NCBI GenBank assembly: GCA_021200075.1
Contig: JAJQGZ010000030.1
Span: 1 to 22,361, forward strand
Length of the DNA: 22,361 bases
From: Clostridiales bacterium
Lineage (GTDB): Bacteria > Bacillota > Clostridia > Oscillospirales > Acutalibacteraceae
Direction: 5' to 3'
The notes beneath the pieces are model-generated. The model saw only the letters and a list, made by a program, of their open reading frames with translations. It did no database searches and was not told the DNA's origin. Shown one piece after another: positions 6,969 to 14,161 of the stretch (positions are counted from its first letter, which is position 1; each line of letters starts with the position of its first letter). Position numbers and translations under genes: made by a program.

Positions 6969-7181
6969 CTTCATCTTCCTTGTAGTTCGGATAATAGTCC
7001 GAGAGCAGAAGATATGTAATTCTGCACTCGCTCGCCATATCGTAGTAGGTTTTTATTTTTTGCGCAAAAGAACCAAATCCGTTCCGTCGTATATGCGAAG
7101 AAGCGGTCTTAATCCGTCGATTTTTGCACGCAGTATTTCGTATTGCATTTTATACTCGCTTGCAAGCTCGTTTATCTTCAT
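6952..7181 (-). pseudogene. Small helical partner protein with one frameshift
   Basis: From ATG 7181 (MKINELASEYKMQYEIL...) the frame runs about 41 codons to TAA after an A6 run (plus 7056-7061). A -1 shift at that run continues in frame as IKTYYDMASECRITYLLL, then SDYYPNYKEDEDEKLY, ending at TGA 6952-6954. The combined product is about 76 residues: helical, charged and probably a coiled coil. It has the same general look as small proteins that sit next to short sigma-like genes in Clostridia (recollection, not checked). The ATG at 7181 has AGGAAGG spaced 6 bases upstream; the ATG at 7187 abuts it. The shift at A6 next to a stop could be slippage, a programmed -1 event, decay or an error. Confidence 0.5.
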
Positions 7182-7552
7182 ATTCATCCTTCCTGTTTCT
7201 CGCATATTTTTCGGCGTGCCGAGCCGTAGTCGTATGCGTTATTTGTCGCCGCTTTTATTCCTTGTGGCGGCGGTGACGGCAGCTGGTTTACCGTTTCGAT
7301 TTTTATATTATACGAACAAATGTTCGATGTCAATAAAACGGAAAACCGTTTTTTCTTACAGTCCTCATTTTATCACCGTAATTTTTTATTGCTTGATACA
7401 TTTTTTTTGCGTAAAATTTAAAATTATAAATCCGTCAATTTTTTTCTTTACTTTTCCCCCTTACGGTATTAAAATGTATGTAACCGAAAACGGTGTTGTA
7501 ATTTTTAATATTATTATTATCACCTGCGGAATTTGCGAAAGGGTGTATCTCA
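7182..7552. other. Intergenic region between the divergent SOS-linked pair and dat
   Basis: The left half (7182-7300) is GC-richer and forms the leader of the minus-strand transcript. On that strand it contains an open frame without a standard start, ending at TGA 7184-7186, which overlaps the next ATG. The right half (7327-7552) is AT-rich with poly-T runs and no supported gene. The plus-strand frame through it is rich in Phe, Ile and Tyr from AT content and looks like chance. The ribosome binding site of dat (AAAGGG, about 7538-7543) is at the right end. Confidence 0.6.
7305..7333 (-). promoter_or_regulatory. Promoter of the HTH pair with a LexA (SOS) box in the spacer
   Basis: On the minus strand a perfect -35 TTGACA (7328-7333) is followed by CGAACATTTGTTCG (7313-7326) and then by TATAATAT (7305-7312). 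The -10 may be TATAAT (spacer 15) or TAATAT (spacer 17). The 14-bp palindrome matches the Gram-positive LexA consensus CGAACRNRYGTTYG at every fixed position. LexA bound there would cover the spacer and block RNA polymerase. Transcription would start near 7300, about 120 bases before the first minus-strand ATG at 7181. Confidence 0.8.
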
Positions 7553-8416
7553 ATGAAAAATTTAGGATATTATAACGGCGAATACGGTTTGACAGAAGAT
7601 ATGAAAATTCCTATGCTCGACCGTGTGTGCTGGTTCGGCGACGGTATTTACGACGCCACCTATGCGCACAACCATATGATATTTGACCTTGACGCTCATC
7701 TTGACAGATTTTATAATTCCGCTCGGCTTCTTGATATTAAAATGCCGATTTACAGGCAATTGCTTGAAAATCTTCTTTTTTCCCTTGTTCAAAAAGTTGA
7801 CAGCCCGGATCAGTTCGTCTATATGCAGGTGACGAGAGGGAGCGGACTGAGAAACCACATTTACGATAATACCGAAAAGGGAAATTTGTGGATAACTCTC
7901 ACCGAGTCAAGCGTAGACGATACATATAAAAAGATTAACCTTATAACATACGAGGACAAGAGATTTGAATACTGCAATATCAAAACTCTAAATTTAATTC
8001 CGTCCTGTCTTGCGGCGACCGCTGCGAGCAAAGCCGGCTGTGACGAAGCGATTTTTCACAGAGGGAATATTGTGACCGAATGCGCACATTCAAACTGTTC
8101 AATTTTTAAAGACGGTAAGGTTATAACACATCCGCTTGATTCTCATATCCTACCGGGTACTGCAAGGCTCAGGCTTCTTCGCTTTGCCGAAAGTTTGGGT
8201 TATAAGACCGAGGAAAGAGAGTATACTCTCGATGAGCTTAGAAATGCGGACGAGGTGGTAGTCCATTCTACAGGATCGTTCTGCCTTGCGGCTGAAACGG
8301 TTGACAGAGTTAAGGTCGGCGGCGGTGCGCCCGATATGCTCAAAAAGATTCAGGACGCTCTTGTTGAAGATTTTGAATTACAATGTACGCCGAAGGGAGG
8401 ATGCGGTAATGCCTGA
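7553..8416 (+). CDS. dat: D-amino-acid aminotransferase (PLP fold type IV)
   Basis: Dat exchanges amino groups between D-amino acids, classically D-Ala + 2-oxoglutarate to pyruvate + D-Glu, so it can supply D-Glu for peptidoglycan. The 287-residue protein has MLDRVCWFGDGIYD near the start. Lys144 in IKTLNLIPSCLA is the PLP lysine and Glu176 lies in GNIVTECAHSN. The R-x-H pair R100-N-H102 corresponds to Arg98/His100 of Bacillus Dat, which bind the substrate carboxylate; this favours Dat over branched-chain aminotransferase. THPLDSHILPGTAR is the family's phosphate-binding region. It is followed, with an 8-base overlap, by alr, a meaningful pairing since Alr makes the D-Ala that Dat uses. Confidence 0.93.
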   Translation: MKNLGYYNGEYGLTEDMKIPMLDRVCWFGDGIYDATYAHNHMIFDLDAHLDRFYNSARLLDIKMPIYRQLLENLLFSLVQKVDSPDQFVYMQVTRGSGLRNHIYDNTEKGNLWITLTESSVDDTYKKINLITYEDKRFEYCNIKTLNLIPSCLAATAASKAGCDEAIFHRGNIVTECAHSNCSIFKDGKVITHPLDSHILPGTARLRLLRFAESLGYKTEEREYTLDELRNADEVVVHSTGSFCLAAETVDRVKVGGGAPDMLKKIQDALVEDFELQCTPKGGCGNA

Positions 8417-9545
8417 CAGAACCTATGTTGAAGTTGATTTGGACGCTGTTGAAAACAATATAGACTGCATACTCAAAAAGCTCGGCGGTAAATCAAAGCT
8501 CCTTGCGGTAATCAAGGCTAACGGCTACGGTCACGGCGCCGTAAAGGTTGCCGAGGCGATTGAGGATAAATGCGATTTTTTCGGCATTGCATGCATAAGG
8601 GAAGCTATGGAGCTTGTAAACGCAGGCATTAAAAAGCCGATACTCGTTCTCGGCAGAGTATTTCCGGAAAGCTATCCCCTTGTTGTAAAATATGATATAC
8701 GAATACCGATTTTTATGTATTCGGATGCCGAGGCTCTGTCGGCAGAAGCAGTAAAGCAGGGAAAAACCGCACTTTTTCATTTTTGTGTTGATACCGGTAT
8801 GAGCAGAATAGGCTTTGCCGTAAGTGAAAAAGATGCGGAAATCTGCAAAAAAATAACCCTGCTCGATAATATCAAAGCAGAGGGATTATTTTCTCATTTT
8901 GCCACGGCTGACGAGAAAGACCTTTCCAAAACAATTGTGCAGAAAGAAGCGTTTGTAAAATTTGCAGATATGCTTGAAAAAAGAGGGATAAATATTCCAA
9001 TAAAGCATATTGATAATTCCGCAGGTATAATGAATTTTGACAAGCATTTCGATATGGTAAGAGCAGGTATAATTATATATGGGCTTTATCCGTCGCACGA
9101 TGTGGCGCATTCTCTCGGCGATATCAAGCCTGCAATGCAGTGGAAAGCCAGGCTTTCATATGTAAAGGAGCTTGAAAAGGGCAGGGAAGTTTCCTACGGC
9201 GGAACCTATGTACTTAAAGAAAAAAGAACAGTTGCAACGGTTCCCGCCGGATATGCCGACGGCTACCCGAGATGCCTGTCAAATATCGGCAGGGTCATAA
9301 TAAACGGTCGGTACGCCGATATAATAGGCAGAGTATGTATGGATCAGTTTATGGTTGATGTTACGGATATAGACGGCGTTAAAGCCGGAGACATTGTTAC
9401 TCTTGTGGGAACAGACGGCGGCGCACGGCTGACTATGGAAGAGGTTTCGGAAAAAGCACATTCGTTTAACTATGAGCTTCCGTGCCGAATTTCCCGACGG
9501 GTGGAAAGAATTTATTATAAAGACGGAAAACAAATTAAAGGATAA
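8409..9545 (+). CDS. alr: Alanine racemase
   Basis: Alr interconverts L- and D-alanine for peptidoglycan. The 378-residue protein has Lys36 in VIKANGYGHG, the PLP lysine, and Tyr263 in REVSYGGTY, the opposite catalytic base, plus VPAGYADGYPR and GRVCMDQFMVDVTD. The start is ATG 8409, 8 bases inside the dat gene, because GGGAGG (about 8397-8402) is well spaced before it and the protein begins as in the family (TYVEVDLDAVENNI). A longer in-frame extension from 8286 would only repeat dat coding sequence. The overlap implies translational coupling, so D-Ala and D-Glu supply are co-expressed. Confidence 0.97.
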   Translation: MPDRTYVEVDLDAVENNIDCILKKLGGKSKLLAVIKANGYGHGAVKVAEAIEDKCDFFGIACIREAMELVNAGIKKPILVLGRVFPESYPLVVKYDIRIPIFMYSDAEALSAEAVKQGKTALFHFCVDTGMSRIGFAVSEKDAEICKKITLLDNIKAEGLFSHFATADEKDLSKTIVQKEAFVKFADMLEKRGINIPIKHIDNSAGIMNFDKHFDMVRAGIIIYGLYPSHDVAHSLGDIKPAMQWKARLSYVKELEKGREVSYGGTYVLKEKRTVATVPAGYADGYPRCLSNIGRVIINGRYADIIGRVCMDQFMVDVTDIDGVKAGDIVTLVGTDGGARLTMEEVSEKAHSFNYELPCRISRRVERIYYKDGKQIKG

Positions 9546-9600
9546 TCAGACCTTTATCGGAAAATTATAAAAGCCAATTATATTCAGGAAGATTTTTAAA

Positions 9601-10760
9601 ATGGTTTATTCATCGGATTCAATAAAATACATAGGAGCTTACGACAGCGATATTAATTTGTTTGAAAGTCAGTATGCCGTTCCCGAGGGCATAACCTATA
9701 ATTCGTATTTAATCTGTGATGAAAAAATTGCCGTTATGGATACGGTGGACGCAAGGAAAACCGAGGAATGGTTTGATAATCTTGAAAAGGCGCTCGGCAC
9801 TTCGCTTCCGGATTATCTCGTGATTTCTCATCTTGAACCTGACCATTCGGCCAATATAAAGCTTTTTGTTGAAAAATACCCAAATGTAACATTAGTAGGC
9901 AATGTAAAGACCTTTTCAATGCTTCCGCAGTTTTTTGATGTTGACGACAGCGTTAAAAAGCTGACGGTTAAATCCGGCGATACTCTTTCTCTTGGTTCAC
10001 ATATTCTGAATTTCATCACCACTCCGATGGTTCACTGGCCCGAGGTTATGGCGGCGTATGAGAGTACTGAAAAAGTCCTTTTCTCTGCCGACGCTTTCGG
10101 CACATTCGGCACTCTGGAGGAGCAGGATGACTGGGCTTGCGAGGCAAGGAGATATTATTTTAACATAGTCGGCAAATACGGCGCACCTGTACAGGCACTT
10201 TTGAAAAAGGCGGCACAGCTTGATATTTCCACAATTTGCCCGCTCCACGGCCCGTCGCTTGTAAAAAAATCTTGATTATTATATCAATCTTTATGTTATA
10301 TGGAGCAGCTACGGCGTTGAAGCCGATGGTGTGTTCATCACTTTTGCTTCAATCCACGGCAATACAAAAATCGCCGCTTATAAGATGAAAGAAATTCTTG
10401 AAGAACTCGGCTGTCCAAAGGTTGCAATTGCGGACTTGTCAAGGGATGATATGTCGGAAGCTGTTGAAGACGCATTCAAATATGGCAAAATCATTCTCGC
10501 CGCATCGAGCTATGACGGCGGAGTTTTCCCGCCGATGGAAGCTCTGCTTTCCCACCTTAAAAGCAAGGCATATCAAAAACCGCAAAATTGCATTGATTGA
10601 AAACGGCTCGTGGGCTCCGAGCGCCGCCCGTACAATGAAAGCGATGCTTGACGATATGAAAAATATAACCGTCTGCGAAAATACCGTAACCGTAAAATCA
10701 ACCTTTAAGGACTGCGATATCGCATCAATGCAAACCCTCGTAAAAGAGCTTTTGGATTGA
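9601..10760 (+). pseudogene. fprA: Flavodiiron protein (A-type flavoprotein) gene with two +1 frameshifts
   Basis: Flavodiiron proteins reduce O2 to water or NO to N2O in anaerobes. The metallo-beta-lactamase half has all diiron ligands: H77, E79, D81 and H82 (HLEPDH), H145 (PMVHWPE), D164 (SADAFGTFG) and H216 (PLHGP). It stops prematurely after an A7 run (10263-10269). Removing one A gives HGPSLVKNLDYYINLYVIWSSYG, in register with intact family members. The flavodoxin half (ITFASIHGNTK, then LSRDDMSEAVEDAF and SSYDGGVFPPM) is broken again at an A5 run (10575-10579); removing one A gives YQNRKIALIENGSWAPSAAR. The repaired gene is 1158 bases, 385 residues, the normal length. As written, only a diiron-domain fragment would be made. 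Confidence 0.9.
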
Positions 10761-10771
10761 TAAAGTAATAA

Positions 10772-10808
10772 AAAAAGCTGTAGCGACGATTTGCCGCTAC
10801 AGCTTTTT
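10772..10808. terminator. Bidirectional terminator between fprA and ilvC
   Basis: AAAAAGCTGTAGCG (10772-10785) and CGCTACAGCTTTTT (10795-10808) form a 14-bp stem with a 9-base loop, with A/T runs on both sides. It lies 12 bases after the fprA stop and 23 bases from the ilvC stop, so it serves both convergent genes. Confidence 0.92.
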
Positions 10809-10830
10809 GCTTTATTATTTTGTACAGAAA

Positions 10831-11850
10831 TTATTTCTCAGCGTATTTGTCGTCGCCGTTCCAGCTGTACATTGCACGAATCTTTTCGCCGACTTCTTCA
10901 AGCTGATGGCTTGCTTCAAGCTCTCTCTTAGCCATAAAGTGAGCATGGCCGTTATTGAACTCGGTGATGAATTTGGAAGCGAAAGTACCGTCCTGAATTT
11001 CGGTAAGTATCTGCTTCATTTCTTTCTTAGTCTCATCGGTAACGAGCCTCTTGCCGGTCTCGTAATCGCCAAATTCAGCGGTGTTGGAGATTGAATATCT
11101 CATCTTTGAGAAACCGCCGGAATAGATGAGGTCAACGATAAGCTTCATCTCGTGGATGCACTCGAAATAAGCGTTTCTTGGGTCGTAACCTGCTTCAACA
11201 AGAGTTTCAAAGCCGGCTTTCATAAGAGCGGTAACGCCGCCGCAAAGAACTGCCTGCTCGCCGAAGAGGTCGGTCTCCGTCTCGCACTTAAATGTGGTTT
11301 CAAGTATAGCTGCACGGGCTCCGCCGATACCTGCGCCGTATGCAAGTGCAAAATCAAGGCAATGACCTGTGTAATCCTGGTATACAGCTACAAGACAAGG
11401 AGTACCCTTGCCCTCTTTGTACTCGGAACGAACAGTGTGACCAGGTGCTTTGGGAGCGATCATAAATACATCTACATTTGTAGGCGGAACGATTTGCTTG
11501 AAGTGGATGTTAAATCCGTGAGCAAAAGCCAATGCCTTGCCCTCTGTAAGGTTCGGCTCAATATCTTTCTTATATATTGCAGCCTGCTTCTCGTCGGGAG
11601 TAAGTGTCATAATAACATCCGCAGCCTTTGCAGCTTCGGCTGTTGTCATAACCTTGAGTCCGAGTTCCTCAACATGCTTCCATGATTTTGAACCCTCGTA
11701 AAGACCTACAATAACATTTACTCCGCTCTCGTGAAGATTGAGCGCGTGAGCGTGTCCCTGTGAGCCGAAACCGATAATAGCTACGGTCTTGCCGGAAAGG
11801 ACATCTAAGTTACAGTCCGATTCATAAAACATTCTTGCTTCTTCCGCCAT
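10831..11850 (-). CDS. ilvC: Ketol-acid reductoisomerase (class I)
   Basis: IlvC carries out the Mg-dependent isomerisation and NAD(P)H reduction of acetolactate and acetohydroxybutyrate in branched-chain amino-acid synthesis. The 339-residue length is that of class I enzymes. The Rossmann motif GFGSQGHAHALNL is at 27-39, and the cofactor loop follows as VIVGLYEGSKSW (about 46-57). H111 is in AHGFNIHF. The C-terminal knotted domain includes ETDLFGEQAVLCGG (metal-binding D and E) and ends near the usual KIRAMYSW. The loop has Tyr51-Glu52 where many NADPH enzymes have Arg, so NADH use is possible. The ribosome binding site is GGAGG, 8 bases before ATG 11850. No other ilv genes are adjacent; the gene has its own promoter at 11937-11965. 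Confidence 0.97.
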   Translation of the reverse strand: MAEEARMFYESDCNLDVLSGKTVAIIGFGSQGHAHALNLHESGVNVIVGLYEGSKSWKHVEELGLKVMTTAEAAKAADVIMTLTPDEKQAAIYKKDIEPNLTEGKALAFAHGFNIHFKQIVPPTNVDVFMIAPKAPGHTVRSEYKEGKGTPCLVAVYQDYTGHCLDFALAYGAGIGGARAAILETTFKCETETDLFGEQAVLCGGVTALMKAGFETLVEAGYDPRNAYFECIHEMKLIVDLIYSGGFSKMRYSISNTAEFGDYETGKRLVTDETKKEMKQILTEIQDGTFASKFITEFNNGHAHFMAKRELEASHQLEEVGEKIRAMYSWNGDDKYAEK

Positions 11851-11892
11851 TTTGATAACCTCCGAAATAAAAAATTTTAAAATTCACGGGCG

Positions 11893-11910
11893 GTCGGAGT
11901 TGTCCGACTT
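11893..11910. promoter_or_regulatory. Inverted repeat and candidate GntR site in the ilvC leader
   Basis: GTCGGA and TCCGAC, separated by GTTG (11893-11908), form a short dyad in the 5' untranslated region of ilvC. The plus strand reads TTGTCCGACTT at 11900-11910, similar to sites around the GntR gene. It could be an operator or a small leader hairpin. Confidence 0.4.
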
Positions 11911-11936
11911 CTCGTTGACAACTTAATGTATTTCCT

Positions 11937-11965
11937 ATTATATCTTGTATGATGTCCAATGTCAA
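11937..11965 (-). promoter_or_regulatory. ilvC promoter
   Basis: On the minus strand TTGACA (11960-11965) and TATAAT (11937-11942) are both perfect consensus, 17 bases apart. On the plus strand the spacer contains TTGTATGATGT (11945-11955), a variant of the candidate GntR sites near 12697 and 12743, so the adjacent regulator could block it. The promoter lies between ilvC and the end of the regulator gene. Confidence 0.85.
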
Positions 11966-11983
11966 TAGGTAAATAAAATTTTT

Positions 11984-12652
11984 TCAATTCCTGCCCTTGA
12001 GACCCTCGAGCGCATGGATAATATGCAATCTCATTGCCGTCTTTGCTCCGTCGGGATTGCGCTTTTTGATAAAATCCATTATTAGCCTGTCGTCTTTCAG
12101 GTTGTCTTCGCCTATATCTTTATCTTTTATAAGCACCACGACGCCCTTTTTTATCGCGTTGAATATTATCGGCATAAATTGCTGAACAAATGCGTTGTGG
12201 GTTGCGTTTGCAATGCTCTCGTGGAACTTCTGCTCCTCGTATGTCCTGTCTTCGCCGCTGAGTATCTTTTTCTCCACTTCTTCGCCGTAATGGCAGATTA
12301 TTTCAATCTCCTCGTCAGTCGCACGCTGAGCCGCAAGGTATGCGCAGTCCGGCTCGAACATAAGACGCATTTCAAACAAATCGTCAAGTCCGGAGGCGAT
12401 GTCACTCAGTCCACTCGAGTCAACCACCGTGCTTGATGTGACGAATGTTCCTTTGCCACGGCGTATTTCAAGCACCGAGCTGGTCGTCAAAATCTTGACC
12501 GCTTCCCTGAGCGTTGAACGGCTTACCCCGAGTTCGGACGAAAGCTCGATTTCGTTGGGCAGTTTATCACCTATCGAAAACCTCCCGTTCCCTATCATTT
12601 TTAATATACTTTGCGCCGTACTGTCGGTGAGTCTTTGTGATTTATTATCCAT
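11984..12652 (-). CDS. GntR-family regulator, FadR/FCD subfamily
   Basis: The 222-residue protein has an N-terminal winged helix: FSIGDKLPNEIELSSELGVS then RSTLREAVKILTTSSVLEIR and RGKGTFV, the GntR signature (about 24-71). It is followed by an all-helical FCD ligand-binding domain with FEMRLMFEPDCAYLAA, EEQKFHESIANATHN and a late His in MRLHIIHAL, positions where FCD proteins bind a metal and an organic-acid ligand. The effector is unknown. It is transcribed in the same direction as ilvC and probably controls itself and perhaps ilvC. The start ATG 12652 has its nearest GGAG 23 bases away, separated by a 12-bp tandem duplication. An in-frame ATT initiation 18 bases upstream is a conceivable alternative. 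Confidence 0.88.
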   Translation of the reverse strand: MDNKSQRLTDSTAQSILKMIGNGRFSIGDKLPNEIELSSELGVSRSTLREAVKILTTSSVLEIRRGKGTFVTSSTVVDSSGLSDIASGLDDLFEMRLMFEPDCAYLAAQRATDEEIEIICHYGEEVEKKILSGEDRTYEEQKFHESIANATHNAFVQQFMPIIFNAIKKGVVVLIKDKDIGEDNLKDDRLIMDFIKKRNPDGAKTAMRLHIIHALEGLKGRN

Positions 12653-12676
12653 TATAATATTTGCTATAATATTTGC
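12653..12676. repeat. 12-bp tandem duplication before the gntR start codon
   Basis: On the minus strand CAAATATTATA is repeated with a 12-base period just before ATG 12652. One copy fewer would put the GGAG ribosome binding site about 11 bases from the ATG instead of 23. Confidence 0.75.
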
Positions 12677-12696
12677 TCCGTGATGAGTTTACCTAT

Positions 12697-12704
12697 TTGT
12701 CTGA
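12697..12704 (+). promoter_or_regulatory. Candidate GntR operator half, promoter-distal side
   Basis: TTGTCTGA followed by AAAA, just downstream of the gntR -10 on the minus strand, near the transcription start. It shares TTGTCTGA with the site at 12743. Confidence 0.4.
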
Positions 12705-12708
12705 AAAC

Positions 12709-12738
12709 ATAATATCACATCGGCAGGGGAAAAGTCAA
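12709..12738 (-). promoter_or_regulatory. Promoter of the GntR-family gene
   Basis: On the minus strand -35 TTGACT (12733-12738) and -10 TATTAT (12709-12714) are 18 bases apart, and are flanked on both sides by TTGTCTGA sites. Confidence 0.7.
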
Positions 12739-12742
12739 TAAC

Positions 12743-12753
12743 TTGTCTGACAT
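12743..12753 (+). promoter_or_regulatory. Candidate GntR operator, upstream of the -35
   Basis: TTGTCTGACAT resembles FadR-subfamily operators (T-N-G-T-N-N-N-A-C-N-A) and lies immediately upstream of the gntR -35. Autoregulation is the simplest reading. Confidence 0.45.
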
Positions 12754-12806
12754 CTTACAACAAAAACTATTAAATTTCACAATTATATTTGTTCAAGTTT
12801 ATCAAA

Positions 12807-12835
12807 TTGCGTTTAATCACTTGTAAAAATATTAA
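12807..12835 (+). promoter_or_regulatory. Possible promoter of the DUF815 gene
   Basis: TTGCGT (12807-12812) and TATTAA (12830-12835) are 17 bases apart in an AT-rich stretch about 90 bases before the start codon. Other AT-rich hexamers nearby make this tentative. Confidence 0.35.
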
Positions 12836-12925
12836 TAATGTTTTATTATATAGATGTTTTAAATATTTGCATTATTATCACTTTTATTAAACAAATTCCT
12901 TTGCCCGATAACGGAGGTGGTACAT

Positions 12926-14161
12926 ATGACAAAGGCACAAAAAATTAAATATTATATGGACGGTCTATGCATATTCGATTTTGAAGAGGACGATATTTTT
13001 TCCGCATTATACGATTTGCTCAGCAGCGATGATGAGGATAAGATAGCGATGCAAGGTGCGTTTTTCAGAGAGCTGACTTCCGCACCGTCGCTCAAGGCTC
13101 ATATCAGCGAGCTTATTCTCACGGCGGATAATATTTTTACAAGGCAGTGCTGTGCAGGCAAAGCGGATGAGCTTGGGATTGATATTTTGAATGCGGTAAT
13201 CAGCGATTTGTCAAAGCTTGAAAAGATTGCTTCAATCACCGCTCAGGATGTTACGGCGGATGTTGACGACAATGATGTTAAAAAAATTCTGTTCACTATG
13301 CCGGGCCGGGAGGTCGGCAAGGCGTTGCCCCCTCTTACTACTCAGTGGGAAAGGTATATCGATTCCCTTGCAAAGTATTATCGCAAAAACGGCTGCGGAG
13401 TTTTCGCTAAGCACAATGCTTTTATTTGGAGAGATGAGGAGCTTTGTCCCATTGCTCAGACCGACCCGATAACTCTTTCGGATTTAAAAAATTACGAGGA
13501 GCAAAGGCAGCGTGTTATAGATAATACCGAAAGCTTTCTTGCGGGTCACCCGGCAAACAATGTGCTTCTTTACGGCGATAGGGGAACGGGCAAAAGCTCC
13601 ACGGTTCACGCCGTTTTGAATGAATACTGCTCAAAGGGACTTCGTATGATAGAGGTTCCGAGAAATGAGCTTGCCGAGCTTCCTCTGATAAGAACACAGC
13701 TTGAAAATTCGCCGATGAAATTTATTATCTATATTGACGATTTAAGTTTTGATACAAACGATGAGCTTTTCAACGGACTGAAAGCGGCGCTTGAGGGGAG
13801 CTTGTCCCATATGGGTGACAATATATTGATTTATGCCACATCAAACAGACGGCACCTTATCAGGGAGAGCTTTTCAGACCGTGACAATGATGTCAACCGC
13901 AATGATATTATGCAGGAGCAGCTCAGTCTTTCTGATCGTTTCGGATTAACAATTACATTTCTTAATCCCAACAAAAACGAGTATCTCGATATTGTCTGCA
14001 AGATTGCTCAGGATCGAGGACTTTGCGAAAGGGTCGATATGCAAAAGCTTATGTCAGCGGCTGACAGGTGGGCAACAAGGAGAGCCGGCAGGTCGCCGAG
14101 GTGCGCAAAGCAGTTTGTTGATTATGTTCAAAGCTGTGAGGCAAGGGGAATCGAGTGGTAA
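12926..14161 (+). CDS. DUF815-family AAA+ ATPase
   Basis: The 411-residue protein has a variable helical N-terminal half (1 to about 185) and a C-terminal ATPase. Walker A is GDRGTGKSS at 217-225 and Walker B is FIIYIDDLSF with D271-D272. Sensor 1 is ATSNRRHLI (about 304-312), and DRFGLTITF plus NPNKNEYLDIV follow. NNVLLYGDRGTGKSS preceded by a FLAGHPA segment is typical of DUF815, a conserved bacterial ATPase family without established function. I use ATG 12926, because GGAGG at 12913-12917 is 8 bases away; the GTG at 12917 would lie within the ribosome binding site. It stands alone, with ilvC/gntR divergent on the left and a 383-base gap on the right. Confidence 0.9.
   Translation: MTKAQKIKYYMDGLCIFDFEEDDIFSALYDLLSSDDEDKIAMQGAFFRELTSAPSLKAHISELILTADNIFTRQCCAGKADELGIDILNAVISDLSKLEKIASITAQDVTADVDDNDVKKILFTMPGREVGKALPPLTTQWERYIDSLAKYYRKNGCGVFAKHNAFIWRDEELCPIAQTDPITLSDLKNYEEQRQRVIDNTESFLAGHPANNVLLYGDRGTGKSSTVHAVLNEYCSKGLRMIEVPRNELAELPLIRTQLENSPMKFIIYIDDLSFDTNDELFNGLKAALEGSLSHMGDNILIYATSNRRHLIRESFSDRDNDVNRNDIMQEQLSLSDRFGLTITFLNPNKNEYLDIVCKIAQDRGLCERVDMQKLMSAADRWATRRAGRSPRCAKQFVDYVQSCEARGIEW

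Noticed and set aside
6645..7333. Prophage or integrative element around the sigma-like pair
   Set aside because: No integrase, terminase, portal or relaxase gene is in the window and the flanking genes are ordinary chromosomal ones.
7060..7575. Plus-strand open frame of 171 codons overlapping the SOS promoter region
   Set aside because: It runs through AT-rich non-coding DNA and antisense to the small partner gene, is dominated by Phe, Ile and Tyr, has no ribosome binding site and overlaps the start of dat.
11851..11983. T-box or other riboswitch in the ilvC leader
   Set aside because: The leader from about 11930 to 11850 is only about 80 bases with one short dyad; no T-box sequence and no terminator/antiterminator pair is visible.
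12917..12925. GTG start for the DUF815 ATPase
   Set aside because: The GTG overlaps the GGAGG ribosome binding site that serves ATG 12926.
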